A stretch of DNA of 33,742 nt from DATKLL01 sp035542475 (lineage in GTDB: Bacteria > Desulfobacterota > Syntrophia > Syntrophales > UBA2185). The notes beneath the pieces were generated by a model. The model ran no database searches. It saw nothing but the letters and a program-made list of their open reading frames with translations, and was not told the DNA's origin. The stretch is from assembly GCA_035542475.1 (NCBI GenBank), contig DATKLL010000179.1:1-33742 (forward strand). The letters run 5' to 3'. Below, in pieces: positions 24,468-33,194 of this stretch (positions are counted from its first letter, which is position 1; the number at the start of each line of letters is the position of its first letter). A program made the translations under genes and the position numbers.

Positions 24468-26270
24468 ATGGAAAAAAAGCATAAATTTTCTGTCTGGTAT
24501 GTCCTTATAGGCATTTGGGTGGTATTGCTTATCCAGAGTTACATAGCCTCCATGTTTGCTGTTCAGACGATACCATACAGCCAGTTTTTAAATTTCCTCA
24601 AGGCGGGAAAGATTGTTGAAGTCGCCATTACGGCCAATCAGATTCAGGGCAAGATGAAAGTTGAAGGCGGCACCCCCGATGAAACAAAGACCTTCAAAAC
24701 CATCCGTGTCGATCCGGAATTGTCCACCATATTGGACCAGTACAAAGTCGTTTTCAAAGGGGAAATCGAATCGACTTTTCTTCGCGATCTCTTTTCGTGG
24801 GTCTTCCCCATCATACTCTTTGTCGGTATCTGGTACTTCTTCATGAAAAAGATGGGCGCTCAGCAGGCCGGTTTCATGACCCTCGGAAAAAATAAGGCAA
24901 AGATATATATGGAGAACGAACTGAACGTTACCTTCAAGGACGTCGCCGGTGTTGATGAAGCCAAGCAGGAATTGGTCGAAGTTGTTGAATTTTTAAAAAA
25001 TCCCGGAAAATTTACCCAACTTGGAGGCAAGATTCCGAAAGGCATCCTCCTCGTAGGTCCCCCGGGAACGGGGAAGACGCTTCTAGCCAAGGCTGTCGCG
25101 GGGGAGAGTGGTGTACCCTTCTTCAGCCTCTCCGGGTCGGAATTTGTGGAGATGTTCGTCGGGCTGGGGGCAGCCCGGGTGAGGGACCTTTTTGTCCAGG
25201 CTAAAGAGAAGGCCCCCTGCATCATCTTTATCGATGAACTTGATGCCCTGGGAAAGGCCCGGGGATTCGGGGCCATCGGGGGACATGATGAACGGGAACA
25301 GACACTGAATCAGCTCCTGGCGGAGATGGACGGTTTCGACCCGAAGGTAGGAGTAATTCTCATGGCCGCGACAAACAGGCCGGAGATTCTGGACCCGGCA
25401 CTCCTCAGACCCGGGAGGTTTGACCGCCACGTCCTTGTGGACCGGCCCGACAAGAAAGGACGGGAAGAAATTCTAAAAGTTCACCTGAAAAATATAAGAA
25501 CCGAGACGGGCCTCGATGTGGAAAAATTAGCGAATATGACCCCCGGGATGGTAGGTGCGGACCTTGCCAACCTTGTTAATGAAGCGGCACTGCTGGCCGT
25601 AAGAAGAGACAAAAAAGAAGTAGGGATGCCCGAATTCGAGGAGGCGGTAGAAAGGATCATCGCGGGACTTGAAAAGAAAAACCGCCTGATCAATTCCAGT
25701 GAGAGGGAAATAGTCGCCCATCACGAGATGGGTCATGCCCTCGTAGCCCTGTCTCTCCCCGGCACCGATCCGGTTCAAAAAATATCTATAATTCCGCGCG
25801 GGATTGCAGCGTTAGGTTATACAATGCAAGTCCCGACAGAGGATCGTTTCCTCATGAAAAAGACGGAACTCTTAAATAAGATCGCTTCTCTCCTCGGAGG
25901 CAGGGCGGCAGAAGAAATTATATTCGGAGACATCTCCACGGGCGCACATAACGATCTCGCGCGGGCAACGGACATAGCAAAGAGCATGATCAAGGAATAC
26001 GGTATGAGCGACAAATTAGGCCAGGTGTATTTAGCGCGCGAAAAGCGATCACAGTTTCTTGATATAGGACTGCAGGAGCCAGGGGACTACAGTAATGCAA
26101 CGGCTGAAGCAATCGATGAAGAAATTAGGACTATGATAAGGACACAACATGACAGGGCGCTGGAAATAATCAAGGGCAAGAAAGACATTCTGCAAAAAGG
26201 CGCCCGTCTGCTCCTGGAAAAGGAAAAGATAGAAGGGGCAGAGATAAAGGCATTGATGGAGAATCAATAG
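24468..26270 (+). CDS. ftsH: ATP-dependent membrane metalloprotease FtsH
   Basis: FtsH degrades membrane and short-lived regulatory proteins. The 600-residue product has two transmembrane helices (about residues 9-29 and 106-125) around a periplasmic domain. The AAA domain carries Walker A GPPGTGKT (197-204), Walker B IIFIDELDALG and the second region of homology ATNRPEILDPALLRPGRFDR. The zinc protease motif is HEMGH (419-423), where the usual HEAGH has Met for Ala, and the third-ligand region is STGAHNDLARATDIAK. The C-terminal tail is shorter than in Escherichia coli FtsH (644 residues). The ribosome-binding site is weak. The gene lies alone, divergent from the transglutaminase operon. Confidence 0.95.
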   Translation: MEKKHKFSVWYVLIGIWVVLLIQSYIASMFAVQTIPYSQFLNFLKAGKIVEVAITANQIQGKMKVEGGTPDETKTFKTIRVDPELSTILDQYKVVFKGEIESTFLRDLFSWVFPIILFVGIWYFFMKKMGAQQAGFMTLGKNKAKIYMENELNVTFKDVAGVDEAKQELVEVVEFLKNPGKFTQLGGKIPKGILLVGPPGTGKTLLAKAVAGESGVPFFSLSGSEFVEMFVGLGAARVRDLFVQAKEKAPCIIFIDELDALGKARGFGAIGGHDEREQTLNQLLAEMDGFDPKVGVILMAATNRPEILDPALLRPGRFDRHVLVDRPDKKGREEILKVHLKNIRTETGLDVEKLANMTPGMVGADLANLVNEAALLAVRRDKKEVGMPEFEEAVERIIAGLEKKNRLINSSEREIVAHHEMGHALVALSLPGTDPVQKISIIPRGIAALGYTMQVPTEDRFLMKKTELLNKIASLLGGRAAEEIIFGDISTGAHNDLARATDIAKSMIKEYGMSDKLGQVYLAREKRSQFLDIGLQEPGDYSNATAEAIDEEIRTMIRTQHDRALEIIKGKKDILQKGARLLLEKEKIEGAEIKALMENQ

Positions 26271-26381
26271 AGGACCAAGCGAAAAATCCTTCAAATAAAT
26301 CATTGTCAGCTTTTCATTGACAGGCATAAGGACTTTCTCTATACTCCCCACCTCAAATAAAACTTATGAAAGGATCAAGCA

Positions 26382-26720
26382 GTGGCTGAAAAAAAAGCAC
26401 CTGATGAAATTATCACCGGTGAAGGTATCAAAACGTCTGAGGGAGTTGTGCTATGTTCCTGTACTTTAGCATGCCGTATATGCGGAACTTCTGATCTCTT
26501 CGAATGGCCGGAAAATAAATTAAGCGCAGAAGATGTAGAAGGTATAGACACACTCGGTCTTATAATAGCTGTAGCGCATAGCAAGAACTGGATTGCGCAG
26601 CGTGTTCTCAATGTTCACGAAGGGAAACGTTCGCTGTTCGTGTTATGCCCGACCTGTCTGGCTCTGTTTTTCTCCGCCACGACACCGCCAACCGGCACTG
26701 ACGTAAAAGAGAAATCTTAA
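26382..26720 (+). CDS. Cys-rich small hypothetical protein
   Basis: A 112-residue cytoplasmic protein that I cannot assign to a family. It starts at GTG with an AAAGGA ribosome-binding site. It contains a cysteine cluster CSCTLACRIC (about residues 25-34) and a later CPTC (about 90-93), which together could bind zinc or an Fe-S cluster. The rest is of mixed charge with no membrane helix of normal length. It lies between ftsH and the zinc-ribbon thioredoxin on the same strand; the 111- and 228-base gaps make shared transcription uncertain. Confidence 0.6.
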   Translation: MAEKKAPDEIITGEGIKTSEGVVLCSCTLACRICGTSDLFEWPENKLSAEDVEGIDTLGLIIAVAHSKNWIAQRVLNVHEGKRSLFVLCPTCLALFFSATTPPTGTDVKEKS

Positions 26721-26948
26721 TACTCTTTCCGGCGGCATTCCGTCAATAAAATCATAAATTCGTATCCGGGATCATGGCACAATCACTGATCGCCTGCTGG
26801 TAGATTTTAATCCTCGCAGAAAGCATTCATCCTTGTGATAATGTTGAAATCAACATCACTCCCGATGCCTCTTGAAGGCTGACGAAGGAGTAATGTTGAC
26901 TTTCAATACATTAATGATGATAATATAAAACAATTACAGAGGATCGCC

Positions 26949-27500
26949 ATGACCCATGATCAAATGATTATCAGATGTCTTAACTGTGGGACAAAGAACC
27001 GCATACCGAAGGAACATCTTCATGACCGCCCGACGTGCGGCAGATGCCATGCCTATCTTGATGACATCATTATCAGGTGTCTTGCCTGCGGGACAAAAAA
27101 TCGCATGCCTGAGGATCGTCTCAATCAGCAGCCTCTATGCGGCAAGTGCGGCGTCCCCATTGTCATCAGTAATGATAGCGGGCATCCCGTGGATATCACT
27201 GATGCAACATTCTCAAAGGAAGTCCTCTCTTATACCGGCACCGTGTTGATGGATTCCTGGGCGCCGTGGTGTGGACCATGCCGCATGGTAGGACCGATTA
27301 TGGAAGAACTCGCATCCAAATATGAAGGGAAGGTCAAGATTGTTAAACTGAATGTGGATGAAAATCCGCTTACGGCATCAAAATACAATATTCAGAGTAT
27401 ACCGACGCTTCTGTTGTTTAAAGATGGATCGCTCATCGATAGATTGGTCGGTGCCCTGCCCAAAGAAGAAATCGAGCGGCACTTGCTTTCCATTATGTAA
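26949..27500 (+). CDS. trxC: Thioredoxin TrxC type with two N-terminal zinc ribbons
   Basis: A 183-residue thioredoxin with the active site WCGPC (107-111) and the cis-Pro loop SIPTLLLFKDG. TrxC proteins have one N-terminal CxxC-CxxC zinc ribbon; here there are two in tandem. The first uses Cys10, 13, 30 and 33; the second Cys44, 47, 64 and 67, with a repeat length of 34 residues. The two copies share IIRC-x-x-CGTKNR and CG+C, and their DNA is also clearly similar with an exact 102-base offset. The extra ribbon may tune redox or zinc sensing. The ribosome-binding site AGAGGA is well placed. The 3' end is eight bases from the convergent HD-GYP gene. Confidence 0.9.
   Translation: MTHDQMIIRCLNCGTKNRIPKEHLHDRPTCGRCHAYLDDIIIRCLACGTKNRMPEDRLNQQPLCGKCGVPIVISNDSGHPVDITDATFSKEVLSYTGTVLMDSWAPWCGPCRMVGPIMEELASKYEGKVKIVKLNVDENPLTASKYNIQSIPTLLLFKDGSLIDRLVGALPKEEIERHLLSIM
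26967..27170 (+). repeat. 102-base tandem duplication encoding zinc ribbons
   Basis: Two copies of a 102-base unit, starting at ATTATCAG (26967) and again at 27069, each encode a 34-residue zinc ribbon of the thioredoxin. The first parts of the units are nearly identical and the later parts have diverged, so the duplication is in-frame and not very recent. Confidence 0.75.
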
Positions 27501-27508
27501 ATAATGGA

Positions 27509-28495
27509 TTATCTTTGCGTGTCACTAAAAAGTAAAACAAACTGCTCAAAAAGTTCTCTATGGAAATGATCCATCATCTCCTCTTTCATTAATTTCAGGG
27601 CGTCAAAAGGTCCGAGTTTTTGTCTGTAAGGACGGTTGGAAGTCAGGGCGTCAAACACATCGGCGATAGAGCACATCTTTCCGTATATGTGTATATCATC
27701 TCCTTTGAGGCCTAGCGGATATCCCTTACCATCGTACCTTTCATGGTGCTGCAATACTATCCTCTTGCACTCGGGGGTTAATTGATTGGTTTCATGAAGA
27801 ACCTTATACCCCATGTTGGGGTGCTGTTTCATCGTGTTCATTTCCTCCTCCGTCAGTCTGCCTGGCTTATTGATAATAGCCGTATCTACCTGTACCTTTC
27901 CCAGATCATGGAGGAAAAACCCGGCTCCCAATTCATGCATATTATGGGCAGTCGATTTTCTAAAAAGTGCTTTTGAGAGCGAAACAGCCAAGAAACCCAC
28001 ATTGACGGAGTGGGTATAGGTATAAAAATCATGAGATGTGATGCTTAGTAGATATAAGGATGTTTTATCATCAGTAAGAATCAGATCGACAACTTCGGCA
28101 ATACCTTTTTTTGCATCTTGAATATTTTCTGCCGTGGGGTTTTCGAGCAGATTGTTTATCAATGTGAAGGAGTGGGCCTGCACCGCTTTTGCTTTCTCCA
28201 TAGGGGGCAATTTTGTATCATGTATTGCCTCCAGAAGGTCATCTGGCACTATTGTTCTGGATAATGGCTTTAAGTTATGCTCAGATTCAGTATCAAGCTT
28301 CTTTTTCGCCTCGGTAAAGGTGCTTCTCTTGGTATCAACCACGATTTCCGAGAGGCCGTAATCATAAATCTTTTTAATTTGGTCTTTGGATTTAATTAAA
28401 AATTCACTCTTTATAAAGGGGTGGGATAACCATGAGACAGGCAAAATAACATACATGCCGATTTTAAGATTTTCTGTCTTGACAGTTCTCTGCAT
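27509..28495 (-). CDS. HD-GYP domain c-di-GMP phosphodiesterase
   Basis: The 328-residue protein has an N-terminal DUF3391-like segment (LKIGMYVILPVSWLSHPF) and a C-terminal HD-GYP domain. The metal-binding HD is at 196-197 (FLHDLGK) and the HD-GYP signature HHERYDGKGYP is at 250-260, both intact. Such enzymes hydrolyse cyclic di-GMP. There is no membrane segment and no receiver domain. It lies on the minus strand after a coiled-coil lipoprotein and a GGDEF protein, suggesting a local module with opposing enzymes. The gap to the lipoprotein stop is 75 bases and contains an imperfect hairpin (28503-28557). Confidence 0.9.
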   Translation of the reverse strand: MQRTVKTENLKIGMYVILPVSWLSHPFIKSEFLIKSKDQIKKIYDYGLSEIVVDTKRSTFTEAKKKLDTESEHNLKPLSRTIVPDDLLEAIHDTKLPPMEKAKAVQAHSFTLINNLLENPTAENIQDAKKGIAEVVDLILTDDKTSLYLLSITSHDFYTYTHSVNVGFLAVSLSKALFRKSTAHNMHELGAGFFLHDLGKVQVDTAIINKPGRLTEEEMNTMKQHPNMGYKVLHETNQLTPECKRIVLQHHERYDGKGYPLGLKGDDIHIYGKMCSIADVFDALTSNRPYRQKLGPFDALKLMKEEMMDHFHRELFEQFVLLFSDTQR

Positions 28496-28570
28496 AGTAT
28501 TACCGATGATAATGGTTTCCAGGTGGGAAGACCATTGTTCCCATTACTTATTATCGGCAGTTTTATGCAT

Positions 28571-29098
28571 TTACCTGAGCATTTTTTCTCGTTTTTCCAG
28601 CTGCACCTCCAGACTTTTTAGAAGGTCTATATCTTTCTTAAGCTGCTCATTTTCCTGAACTAATTTTGCCGTTTCTTCCAGCAGTTGCTTGTTGTCCTTC
28701 TTTATCTGCTCATTCTCCTTCCGAAGTTTGGCATTATCCTCTTTAGCCTTCTCGCTCAATTCCATACCATCGATAAGACGTATTAATATCTCAGAGAGTC
28801 CCCGCCACTTACTGCGCGGATATTTTTTCAGCAATTCATCAAATGCCCCTCGCGCCTTCACATAATCTGCCGCTCTGTCACGGTTTCCTAAATAATACAT
28901 TCCTTTAGAAAAGATATCTGTATCGGAAGGTGATTTTTTGAACCATCCTTGTTCAAATACCGGTGTGGGTTTCTCAGGAGGAGCGGGAAGAGAAGCACAA
29001 GCCCCCAATAGAACAAACAGCATATAAACTAAATATTTACGATAATTTTTCCACGTCTTCCTGTTTAATATAGTTGCTTCCCGGTAATGTCTTCGCAT
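28571..29098 (-). CDS. Coiled-coil lipoprotein
   Basis: A 175-residue protein with a lipobox (LLGAC, Cys at about residue 34) after a basic N-terminus and a short hydrophobic core. The middle contains a TPR-like or YfgM-like short helical segment (ARGAFDELLKKYPRSKWRG), and the C-terminal third is a continuous charged coiled coil rich in Glu, Lys, Asn and Gln. It should be tethered to a membrane in the envelope. The ATG at 29098 lies inside the GGDEF gene, giving a 62-base overlap; the next in-frame ATG (29023) would leave almost no signal n-region, so the longer form is preferred, though its ribosome-binding site is poor. The role is probably structural or as partner of the sensor. Confidence 0.75.
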   Translation of the reverse strand: MRRHYREATILNRKTWKNYRKYLVYMLFVLLGACASLPAPPEKPTPVFEQGWFKKSPSDTDIFSKGMYYLGNRDRAADYVKARGAFDELLKKYPRSKWRGLSEILIRLIDGMELSEKAKEDNAKLRKENEQIKKDNKQLLEETAKLVQENEQLKKDIDLLKSLEVQLEKREKMLR

Positions 29099-30371
29099 AT
29101 TCCTTTAACTCCGCAGCTTTCTTTGCCATATCCAAAGGCCCCTGAAAATGTGTCCCGTTGTCGGTAACTATGGCTATAGTCATGGTTATGAGTGGAAACA
29201 TCTGCTGATTCCCCTGCCTGTCTTTTCCAAGGATAAATCCCTTCTGCCGGTCTTTCTCACTGTAAAACCTCATAATGCGGCGATCAAATTCGTCGATTAT
29301 GTTTTGACATTTCCGTTCTGTCCCCCCCGGATCGGAAACAATAATAAAATCGTCACCTCCAACATGTCCTACAAAGTCGCCTCCGTTATTCGTTATCTGT
29401 AAATTCTTAATGAGTATATCGCCTACCTCCTTGATTACCTCGCTGCCCCATGCATAACCATATTTATCAGCAAAAGGTTTGAAATTATCAAGATCAACAT
29501 GGCAGAGGGTAAATTGTTTTTTTTCTGAAAAACGTTTTTCAATTTCCTTCTCAATAGCCAGATTCCCGGGCAAACCGGTTAGAGGACTGGCGTCAAGGAG
29601 CAGTGTCTCCAGTACCTTGAGGCGTTCCGTCATGAAACTGAAGGCATCTGCGAGACTGCCGATCTCGTCGCGGCGGTTAATATTCAGATCATATTCGAAC
29701 TGCCCCTCGGCAATATGTTCTGTGACCTTTTCCAGTTGCTTGAGAGGTTTGGAAATATTATATGTGATAAGCAATGCTAAAGCCAATCCCACAAGCAAGC
29801 CGATTGTGCTGAGCGTAATCGTCATCCTGGAAGCCTCAGTACCCTGTATTTTTATCAGGTTCATTCTTGCATCTATACTATTTTCGGCTTTCAGGCGGAT
29901 TTCACGCAAAGAGGTGGCTAACTCTTCAATCGTTTTTTTACACTCCGTTTCAGATAACTTAACGGCATCCTCAACCAGATCGTCATTAACCAGGGATACC
30001 TCTTGATTAAAAAAGTCATCATATCTGTTATGCAGTAATGACAGCTTCGGCAATGTTTGAGCTACATCCGAAATATTATTTTTTTTAAAATTTTCGATAC
30101 CGGTATCAAATTCCTGGCTCCGCGACCAGAAAAGCTCCGCGATTGACGGGTCTTTAAGGATAAGATATTTCTTTTCTGCACCCTCCTGTGCAAGCAGTGC
30201 GTCCATCATTATCTTGCTGTTATCTACGATGAAAAAATCCTGATCGATAATGTCATAAGCCAATTTGTTCAGATTCTGGAGGCTGAAAATCGCATAGGCA
30301 CTTGCCATGATGGTAAGGAGCGCCATCGTCAGGTAACCTGCCAGCAGTTTTCGGCTTATTGTAAATTTCAT
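29037..30371 (-). CDS. Membrane sensor diguanylate cyclase (HAMP-GGDEF)
   Basis: The 444-residue protein has a transmembrane helix at about 10-30 and a periplasmic four-helix-bundle-type sensor to about residue 185. A second helix (about 186-204), a HAMP domain (about 205-257) and a C-terminal GGDEF domain follow. The GGDEF signature is GGDDF (338-342), an accepted variant. The metal/base-binding region is DLDNFKPFADKYGYAWGSEV, where the usual Asn-Asp and Gly-Asp pairs are changed, so activity is likely but not certain. It should make cyclic di-GMP in response to an envelope signal. Its 3' end overlaps the coiled-coil lipoprotein gene. Confidence 0.87.
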   Translation of the reverse strand: MKFTISRKLLAGYLTMALLTIMASAYAIFSLQNLNKLAYDIIDQDFFIVDNSKIMMDALLAQEGAEKKYLILKDPSIAELFWSRSQEFDTGIENFKKNNISDVAQTLPKLSLLHNRYDDFFNQEVSLVNDDLVEDAVKLSETECKKTIEELATSLREIRLKAENSIDARMNLIKIQGTEASRMTITLSTIGLLVGLALALLITYNISKPLKQLEKVTEHIAEGQFEYDLNINRRDEIGSLADAFSFMTERLKVLETLLLDASPLTGLPGNLAIEKEIEKRFSEKKQFTLCHVDLDNFKPFADKYGYAWGSEVIKEVGDILIKNLQITNNGGDFVGHVGGDDFIIVSDPGGTERKCQNIIDEFDRRIMRFYSEKDRQKGFILGKDRQGNQQMFPLITMTIAIVTDNGTHFQGPLDMAKKAAELKEYAKTLPGSNYIKQEDVEKLS

Positions 30372-30540
30372 TGCATTCGTCCGGAAGGATTAACTCTAAT
30401 TTTTTCACGTACCATATTCATGCAATTTCCGCAAAGCAGAAATGTAATTTTTTAGTTGACCTTTTCCGAATGTTTATTGCCCCCTTGATTAACTTTTGAT
30501 ATATTAAAATAAATATCGCTACGAAGTGGAGGCTATGCCG

Positions 30541-31848
30541 ATGATCTATAATGAGGAATTCGAAACATTACCCCGCGAAGTTTTGGAAACCCTGCAATCA
30601 AGAAGATTGCAGCAGGTTGTGCAGCGTGTCTATCATACGGTTGGCTTTTATAAGAAGGCTTTTGATAAAGCCGGTGTCAGTCCAGATGACATCAAGACCC
30701 TTTCAGACATAAAGCGGCTTCCCTTCACAACAAAACAGGATCTGAGAGATAATTATCCTTTCGGTCTATTTGCCGTACCGATGAGCAGCATTGTGAGACT
30801 CCACGCTTCATCCGGCACAACCGGCAGGGCAATAGTCGTTGGATACACGAAACGGGACATAGATACGTGGTCTGAATTGATGGCCAGGTGTTTCGTAGCC
30901 GCTGGCTTGACAAAAAATGACATTATCCACAACGCTTACGGATACGGTCTTTTCACCGGCGGCCTCGGCGCCCATTACGGCGCAGAAAAACTGGGAGCCA
31001 GCGTCATACCCATGTCCGGCGGCAATACAAAAAGACAGCTCATGATCCTTCAGGACTTTGGCCCGACTGCCATCTGCTGTACACCTTCATACGCGCTGAA
31101 TCTTGCAGAGCAAGGCGAGGCCATGGGTATTGACATGCGGTCACTCAAACTTCGTGTCGGCATCTTTGGTGCCGAGCCGTGGAGTGAAAAGATGCGGGAT
31201 GAAATAGAAAATAAGCTGAATCTCACCGCACTGAATATTTACGGCTTGTCAGAGATAATGGGCCCTGGAGTTTCCATCGAGTGCCTGGAGGACCGCCATG
31301 GCATGCATGTATTCGAGGATCACTTTATCGTGGAGGTGATCAATCCGGCAACAGGCGAGTCATTGCCTTACGGAGAGGATGGGGAGCTGGTCTTTACTAC
31401 TATCACAAAAGAAGCTTTCCCTTTAATCCGTTTTCGCACCAGGGACATTTCACGGCTGATTGCGGAACCCTGCCGCTGCGGCAGGAGTCATATAAAGATG
31501 GACCGGGTGACAGGCAGAAGTGATGATATGCTGATTATCAGAGGCATCAACGTATTCCCGTCCCAGATTGAGGCTATTTTGGTTGGCATTACAGGACTCG
31601 AGCCACACTATCAGCTAATTGTGGAAAGGGCCGGTACCCTGGACACCCTCGAGGTTCAGGTAGAAGTCAGCGATAAGCTGTTTGCAAATTCAGACGAGGT
31701 TCGCTCCCTGCAAAATTTAGAAAGACACCTTACCAAAGACTTAAAGGACTATTTAGGCGTCTCCGCAAAGGTAAAATTAGTCGAACCCAAGTCACTGCAG
31801 CGTTTCGAAGGAAAGGCCAGCCGGGTAATAGACAAACGAAAAATATAG
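30541..31848 (+). CDS. paaK: Phenylacetate-CoA ligase family enzyme
   Basis: An adenylate-forming acyl-CoA ligase, 435 residues from the chosen start, which is normal for PaaK. It has the AMP-binding loop HASSGTTGRAIVVGYT (about residues 85-100), NAYGYGLFTGGLGAHYGAE, YGLSEIMGPG, and the C-terminal FRTRDIS and GRSDDMLIIRG motifs with the final lysine region KASRVIDKR. It activates phenylacetate or another aryl or acyl acid with CoA and ATP. An upstream GTG (30526) and ATG (30535) are too close to the GGAGG ribosome-binding site; the ATG at 30541, eight bases after it, is preferred. It is followed after 48 bases by the tandem-ACT gene, a pairing common in anaerobes. Confidence 0.9.
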   Translation: MIYNEEFETLPREVLETLQSRRLQQVVQRVYHTVGFYKKAFDKAGVSPDDIKTLSDIKRLPFTTKQDLRDNYPFGLFAVPMSSIVRLHASSGTTGRAIVVGYTKRDIDTWSELMARCFVAAGLTKNDIIHNAYGYGLFTGGLGAHYGAEKLGASVIPMSGGNTKRQLMILQDFGPTAICCTPSYALNLAEQGEAMGIDMRSLKLRVGIFGAEPWSEKMRDEIENKLNLTALNIYGLSEIMGPGVSIECLEDRHGMHVFEDHFIVEVINPATGESLPYGEDGELVFTTITKEAFPLIRFRTRDISRLIAEPCRCGRSHIKMDRVTGRSDDMLIIRGINVFPSQIEAILVGITGLEPHYQLIVERAGTLDTLEVQVEVSDKLFANSDEVRSLQNLERHLTKDLKDYLGVSAKVKLVEPKSLQRFEGKASRVIDKRKI

Positions 31849-31896
31849 GTGAAAATCTTAGACGTTCTATTGACGCGGACTTTATAAGGAGGACAT

Positions 31897-32328
31897 ATGA
31901 AAGTAGAACAGATATCCATATTCCTGGAGAATAAACCTGGAGCTCTTGAAAGTGTCACACGGCTGTTGAAAGATGCGAATATTAACATCAGAACCCTTTC
32001 GCTGGCGGATACGTCCGACTTCGGAATTCTCCGCCTTATCGTTAACGATGTCAATACAACACTGAAGGTTCTTAATGAAAACGGCTTGAGAGTGAGCAGG
32101 ACGACCGTGGTGGCGGTGGAGGTTCCGGACCGTCCCGGCGGTCTTCACAGCATTCTGGAAGTATTGGCGAAGAACGCCATCAATGTTGAATATCTGTACG
32201 CCTTCGTCGAAAAAAGCGGTGAAAACGCGGTTATCATCTTCCGTTTCGATGCACCTGATAATGCCATCGATGTCCTTCTCAAAAATGGCTTTACTGTTCT
32301 TCCCGGTGAGAAGCTTTATTCTTTTTAA
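31897..32328 (+). CDS. Tandem ACT-domain protein
   Basis: The 143-residue protein consists of two ACT domains. The first begins QISIFLENKPGALESVTRLL and the second VVAVEVPDRPGGLHSILEVL. ACT domains bind amino acids and control enzymes of amino acid metabolism. There is no catalytic or DNA-binding domain. The pairing with PaaK suggests it senses an aromatic amino acid or related acid and modulates the ligase or its pathway; this is inference from context. A strong ribosome-binding site, AAGGAGG, is present. Confidence 0.9.
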   Translation: MKVEQISIFLENKPGALESVTRLLKDANINIRTLSLADTSDFGILRLIVNDVNTTLKVLNENGLRVSRTTVVAVEVPDRPGGLHSILEVLAKNAINVEYLYAFVEKSGENAVIIFRFDAPDNAIDVLLKNGFTVLPGEKLYSF

Positions 32329-32415
32329 ACGGAATGATCCAAGAATAAGTTATAAACGGGGTTAAAATTGAACGCATTCGCAAAACAATAACTCAGTTCA
32401 TAAGGAGGTGCTGCC

Positions 32416-33117
32416 ATGAAGATACAAACCCGTTCGCTTAACTCGATGGTGGAAGATCAGTTGGCTAAATGGAAGAGTGAGACTTCAGAACGGAAGGCCG
32501 TGAAGGCCAAACCCGGTCCGGTGATTACCATTTCCAGAGAGCCGGGTTCCGGCGGCAGTGAGATCGCCAGGAGGCTCGCGGAGCAGTTGAATATGGATCT
32601 TGTAGGCGCCCAAATCATCCAGAAAATAGCGGAAAGCGCAGATATGAGCACAAAAGTAATTGAATCCCTTGATGAGAAAGAAATCACAAGACGGGATGAC
32701 TGGTTAAGCTCATTATTAGAGACTCGCCACCTGTGGGTAGATGGTTACCTCCGACATCTTACCAAGGTTATAGGTACATTTGGAAGGCAGGGCAATATCA
32801 TCGTCGTGGGCAGGGGGGCACAGTACATACTCCCCCCTGAGGATACATTCCGGCTACGCTTTATTGCTCCTATGGAAATTAAAATTCAGAATGTGATGCG
32901 CGATTATGGCTCCACCAGGAAAGAAGCGGAAAAATACGTCATCAAGACAGATTCGGATCGTCGCGCATATCTGCGAAAATACTTCAACGCGGACGTGACG
33001 AATCCATCAGATTACGACATGGTCATCAATACGGGGAAGCTTGGCATAGACGGCACTGTTGAAGCAGTCAAGGCCGCCTTTATAATATGGAAGAAGAAGT
33101 TCGACGCGACGCCCTGA
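32416..33117 (+). CDS. Cytidylate-kinase-like family protein
   Basis: The 233-residue protein has a P-loop NTPase fold close to the cytidylate-kinase-like family. The nucleotide loop is ISREPGSGGSEIARRLAEQL (residues 39-58), in which the usual Walker A Lys is not present, as in other members of this family. VVGRGAQYIL and the R-rich lid region (KTDSDRRAYLRKYF) follow. Its phosphate acceptor is unknown; true CMP kinases look different. About 35 N-terminal residues precede the domain. A strong ribosome-binding site (AAGGAGGTG) is present. It is third in the paaK-ACT row, 87 bases after ACT. Confidence 0.83.
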   Translation: MKIQTRSLNSMVEDQLAKWKSETSERKAVKAKPGPVITISREPGSGGSEIARRLAEQLNMDLVGAQIIQKIAESADMSTKVIESLDEKEITRRDDWLSSLLETRHLWVDGYLRHLTKVIGTFGRQGNIIVVGRGAQYILPPEDTFRLRFIAPMEIKIQNVMRDYGSTRKEAEKYVIKTDSDRRAYLRKYFNADVTNPSDYDMVINTGKLGIDGTVEAVKAAFIIWKKKFDATP

Positions 33118-33131
33118 CGTACCACTCATTT

Positions 33132-33149
33132 CCCCTTTACAAAAAGGGG
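33132..33149 (+). terminator. Hairpin after the cytidylate-kinase-like gene
   Basis: CCCCTTT (33132-33138) and AAAGGGG (33143-33149) form a 7-bp stem with a 4-base loop, 14 bases after the stop codon. No T-run follows, so its strength as a terminator is uncertain. Confidence 0.45.
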
Positions 33150-33194
33150 GGCCGAGCTAATGGTAATTAGGCTTTGTTAAAGACCTCTTTTAGG

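Noticed and set aside
26892..26927. 11-codon frame with a GGAG upstream, before the thioredoxin gene
   Set aside because: Too short and without features to support; might be a leader peptide but nothing else indicates attenuation.
28503..28557. Imperfect hairpin between the lipoprotein and HD-GYP genes
   Set aside because: Pairing is interrupted (CCGATGATAATGG against CCATTACTTATTATCGG) and no T-run follows; not strong enough to list as a terminator.
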